Below are positions 61,556-64,000 of a stretch of DNA of 64,000 bases, in pieces (within the stretch, counting starts at the first letter, position 1; every line of letters starts with the position of its first letter). The stretch is from Gammaproteobacteria bacterium (GTDB taxonomy: Bacteria > Pseudomonadota > Gammaproteobacteria > Steroidobacterales > Rariloculaceae), in the NCBI GenBank assembly GCA_022826245.1, contig JAJDVG010000055.1, positions 1-64,000 on the forward strand, given 5' to 3'. The notes below the pieces were generated by a model. That model was not told the DNA's origin. It worked only from the letters and a program-made list of their open reading frames with translations, and did no database searches. The translations under genes and the position numbers were made by a program.

Positions 61556-63037
61556 TCAGGGCAGACTGCGCGTCTTGACGACCCGTCCTTCTTCGATGAC
61601 GAGTTCATGCGTGAAGCGCGTCCGGATGTCGCTATGGTGTGACGCGCAAACGAGCTGGGCGCCGGCGGCGACGAACGCGCCGAGCTCGGTGCGCACGATC
61701 TCGCGGCTGAGCTCGTCGAGACCTTCGAACGGCTCGTCGAGCAGCAGAACACGCGGCTCGTTGACCAGCATGCGCGCGAGCAGCGTTCTTCTGAGCTGAC
61801 CGTACGACAGGGTCGAGAGCGGCCGCGCCGCGAAATCGCTGAGAGAGAAGCGCTCGAGCGACCGGACCGTTGTCTTTTCCTCGTCAGCGGTGAGAGGCCG
61901 TATGAGTCCCACGCTCGATGCGAAGCCCGAGGCGATGCAGTCGCGCACGGTCGACGGGAAACGGTACGCCGCCTGCAACTCCGCCGAAATGAAACCGACC
62001 TGGCGCCGCAGGTCCCAGACGTTGCGCGGGTCGCCGAGCCCGGGCCAGCGGACCGCGCCGCCGAGCGCCGGCCGCAACTGGCCGTACAGGAGCTTGAGGA
62101 AAGTGCTCTTGCCGGCGCCGTTCGCTCCGCGTACGAGCCAGTGCTCGCTACGTTCGAGCCGCCAGCGGACGTCGTTCAGCACGCGTCGGTGTCCGAGCCA
62201 GACGTCCGCGTCGAGGATCTCGATCAGCGGTCCGCAGCTTCGGGCGCGATCGGCGCGCGCACCGTCGGACCGCTTCGAACCGCCCGGTTCCGCCTGCGTC
62301 CGGGCTGGTGGCCCCGAACCCGTCACAGTGGCGCTCCGATTCGTCACGCGTTTGACGATGCAACCATCGTCGAGGTGAAGCACGCGGCTCGCAACCGAAG
62401 GCAGATCGGTCGCGGCATGTGCGGTCGCGACAACCGTGGTGTGCTGTGCAGCCCGGGCGATGAGTTCGTCGAGGACGGCTCGGGAACGCCGGTCGAGGCC
62501 GCCCGCGGGCTCGTCGAGCAGCAGTATCGATGGCCGGAACGCCATGCTTCTTGCGATCAGTACGCGCCGCTGCTCGCCGCGCGACAGCTCCAGAAACGGC
62601 CGTCCGGCAAGCGCTCCGAGTCCGAACTCGCGCATCACGGCCCGGGCGCGGATCCGCTCACCCGGCATCGCCTGCTTGCGCGGCACGTCCTGCCTGAAGA
62701 TCCCGGACAGGACGACATCGAGTGCCGAGAAGTTCCAGCCCCATTTTTCGTAGCGGTCCTGAAGCTCGGGGCCGACGAAAGCGGTCCGGCGCCTGGCCTC
62801 GACGGCGTCCCGATGCGTATGTCCGTCGAACGTGTAGCGCCGCGTCCCTGCGCCGGGCGCGGGCCACAGCGTCCCCGCAACGAGGCCGAGCAGACTCGAC
62901 TTGCCGCTGCCGTTGGGTCCGACGATGCCCCAGTGCCTGCCTTCGACGAGTTCCCAGTCGAGCCCGCTCAGCACCGTCGTACCGCCGATCTTCACGTCGA
63001 CGTTGTCGAGCGACAGCAGCGGTGTTCGAGCGCGCAA
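61556..63037 (-). CDS. Twin ABC ATPase, ModF-like
   Basis: A 493-residue protein with two ABC nucleotide-binding domains in one chain. Domain 1: GPNGSGKSSLL, LSRGEQRRVLIARS, ILLLDEPAGGLD. Domain 2: GANGAGKSTFLKLLYG, LSYGQLRRTLLARML, VLLLDEPFEGLDE. No membrane segments. A disordered linker of about 40 residues lies between. The pattern with CASHHSDI suggests ModF/PhrA-type ATPases, often linked to molybdenum use or to other cytoplasmic roles. Start is a TTG at 63037, with CGGAG upstream. Substrate unknown. Confidence 0.87.
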   Translation of the reverse strand: MRARTPLLSLDNVDVKIGGTTVLSGLDWELVEGRHWGIVGPNGSGKSSLLGLVAGTLWPAPGAGTRRYTFDGHTHRDAVEARRRTAFVGPELQDRYEKWGWNFSALDVVLSGIFRQDVPRKQAMPGERIRARAVMREFGLGALAGRPFLELSRGEQRRVLIARSMAFRPSILLLDEPAGGLDRRSRAVLDELIARAAQHTTVVATAHAATDLPSVASRVLHLDDGCIVKRVTNRSATVTGSGPPARTQAEPGGSKRSDGARADRARSCGPLIEILDADVWLGHRRVLNDVRWRLERSEHWLVRGANGAGKSTFLKLLYGQLRPALGGAVRWPGLGDPRNVWDLRRQVGFISAELQAAYRFPSTVRDCIASGFASSVGLIRPLTADEEKTTVRSLERFSLSDFAARPLSTLSYGQLRRTLLARMLVNEPRVLLLDEPFEGLDELSREIVRTELGAFVAAGAQLVCASHHSDIRTRFTHELVIEEGRVVKTRSLP

Positions 63038-63202
63038 CGCCTGGCTCCGGTGGCCCGTGCAAAGGGGGCGAGTACCTTATCACCAAGCCGTCGGCGGTCC
63101 CATGCCGCCGCACGCTTTCGCCGTCAACGGCGTACGAAGGCTGCCGCGGCGTCGTGTCCCGTGCTTGCCCGCCTGCCCCCGTGCTGGTATTGGTCATCGC
63201 TT

Positions 63203-64000
63203 ATGAGCAGCATCGTGCCAACCGTCGGCGATGTCATGGAGGCGCGGGCGCGCCTGAAGCACTGGCTGGCGCCGACGCCGACGCTGGAGTCGGCCGCGCT
63301 CAACGAACGGGCCGGGACGCGGGTGCTCGTCAAGGCCGAATGCCTGCAGCACAGCGGCAGCTTCAAGATTCGCGGCGCCCTGAACCGCCTGCTGCTGCTT
63401 GGCCAGAGTCAGCGCAACGCGGGCGTGGTCGCGTATTCATCGGGCAATCACGGCCTCGCCGTCGCGCTTGCGGCCCACTGGCTGGCCGTGCCCGCGACGA
63501 TCGTCATGCCGCGCGATGCACCCGAGATCAAGCGCCGGAGCGTGCGCCGACTCGGAGCCGAGATCGTGCTTTTCGATCGCTATTCGGACGACCGCGAGCA
63601 GATCGCCGCCGCCATCGCGGGCGAACGCGGCGCCGCGCTCGTCCCGCCATTCGACCATCCCGATGTCGTCGCCGGCCAGGGGACGCTGGGTTTCGAGCTT
63701 GCCGCCGAGGCGCAGGCGCGCAAGCTTGAGCTGTCCGCGGCACTCATACCGTGCGGCGGCGGCGGCCTGATCGCCGGCTGCGCGCTGGCGCTCAAGACGA
63801 TTTTCGCGAACTGCGCGATTCATGCGGTGGAACCTGAAGGCTATGACGACACCGCGCGTTCGCTCGCCGCCGGCAGCCGCCGGCAGCTCGACGCGATGCC
63901 CGCCACGCTCTGCGACGGCCTGATGGTTGCCACGCCCGGTGCGATCAGCTTCGCGATCAACAAGGAACTGCTGGCCGGGGCGCTCACCGTAAGCGACGAG
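63203..64000 (+). CDS. Threonine/serine dehydratase-like PLP enzyme, partial
   Basis: At least 266 codons, running off the right edge. The start at 63203 gives VGDVMEARARLKHWLAPTPT, then the PLP lysine in SGSFKIRGALNRLL, VAYSSGNHGLAVALAAHWL, ATIVMPRDAPEIKRRSVRRL, the glycine loop PCGGGGLIAGCALAL and AVEPEGYDD. This is the fold-II threonine ammonia-lyase/serine racemase family. No allosteric ACT domain can be seen because the gene is cut. It may be a catabolic threonine dehydratase or serine racemase. Confidence 0.9.
   Translation, partial: MSSIVPTVGDVMEARARLKHWLAPTPTLESAALNERAGTRVLVKAECLQHSGSFKIRGALNRLLLLGQSQRNAGVVAYSSGNHGLAVALAAHWLAVPATIVMPRDAPEIKRRSVRRLGAEIVLFDRYSDDREQIAAAIAGERGAALVPPFDHPDVVAGQGTLGFELAAEAQARKLELSAALIPCGGGGLIAGCALALKTIFANCAIHAVEPEGYDDTARSLAAGSRRQLDAMPATLCDGLMVATPGAISFAINKELLAGALTVSDE

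Overview
The window is GC-rich, gene-dense DNA that reads as a chromosomal segment of a free-living or host-associated gammaproteobacterium, probably marine. The support is the single-chain 1296-residue PurL, a DUF1820 gene, a TonB-dependent receptor, several outer-membrane barrels and a TorF-glnK-amtB nitrogen operon behind a sigma-54 promoter. I cannot name the genus. Most lipoprotein and periplasmic genes carry clear signal peptides, so much of the window concerns envelope-located catabolism.

Layout. (1) 1-5.8 kb: a LigJ-type hydratase, then a small accessory patch with a two-gene AAA ATPase/DUF4276 system (candidate anti-phage module), a broken transposase and an unknown 263-residue protein. 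A fused, decayed relic of a second copy of the same ATPase system lies 2.6 kb away. (2) 5.8-23 kb: an oxidative-catabolism locus with a PQQ dehydrogenase, a TonB receptor, two DUF1640-like coiled-coil proteins, VapBC, and a tandemly duplicated cassette pairing a secreted protein of unknown family with a metallo-beta-lactamase-fold protein, interleaved with DUF6152 proteins. It continues with an MTHFR-like protein, a glutathionyl-hydroquinone reductase, YceI and GlyA. (3) 23-42.6 kb: secreted hydrolase, di-heme peroxidase and hemerythrin; a GC-rich repeat cluster; GH3 glucosidase; S41 protease with an Asp-Pro linker; hydroxyacid dehydrogenase; Tat-exported amidohydrolase; VOC protein; propionyl-CoA synthetase; a third MBL protein; an outer-membrane barrel. 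(4) 42.7-51 kb: tRNA-Ser(CGA), a penicillin-acylase-like Ntn hydrolase, CrcB, a HisN-like phosphatase, PurL and DUF1820. (5) 51.2-56.6 kb: a tight six-gene minus-strand operon with a radical SAM protein, two rSAM/selenodomain-associated transferases, a mercuric-reductase-like flavoprotein and two TVP38 membrane proteins. (6) 56.8-64 kb: ferredoxin, thioredoxin lipoprotein, the nitrogen operon, FabG-like SDR, a twin-ABC ATPase and a threonine-dehydratase-like gene that runs off the end.

The most unusual points are the relic of the AAA/DUF4276 system, the duplicated cassette in which one MBL copy has lost two metal-ligand histidines, a five-member family of secreted proteins around the PQQ/TonB genes, and the radical SAM operon. 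All homology calls come from reading motifs and remembered family features; no database search was run.
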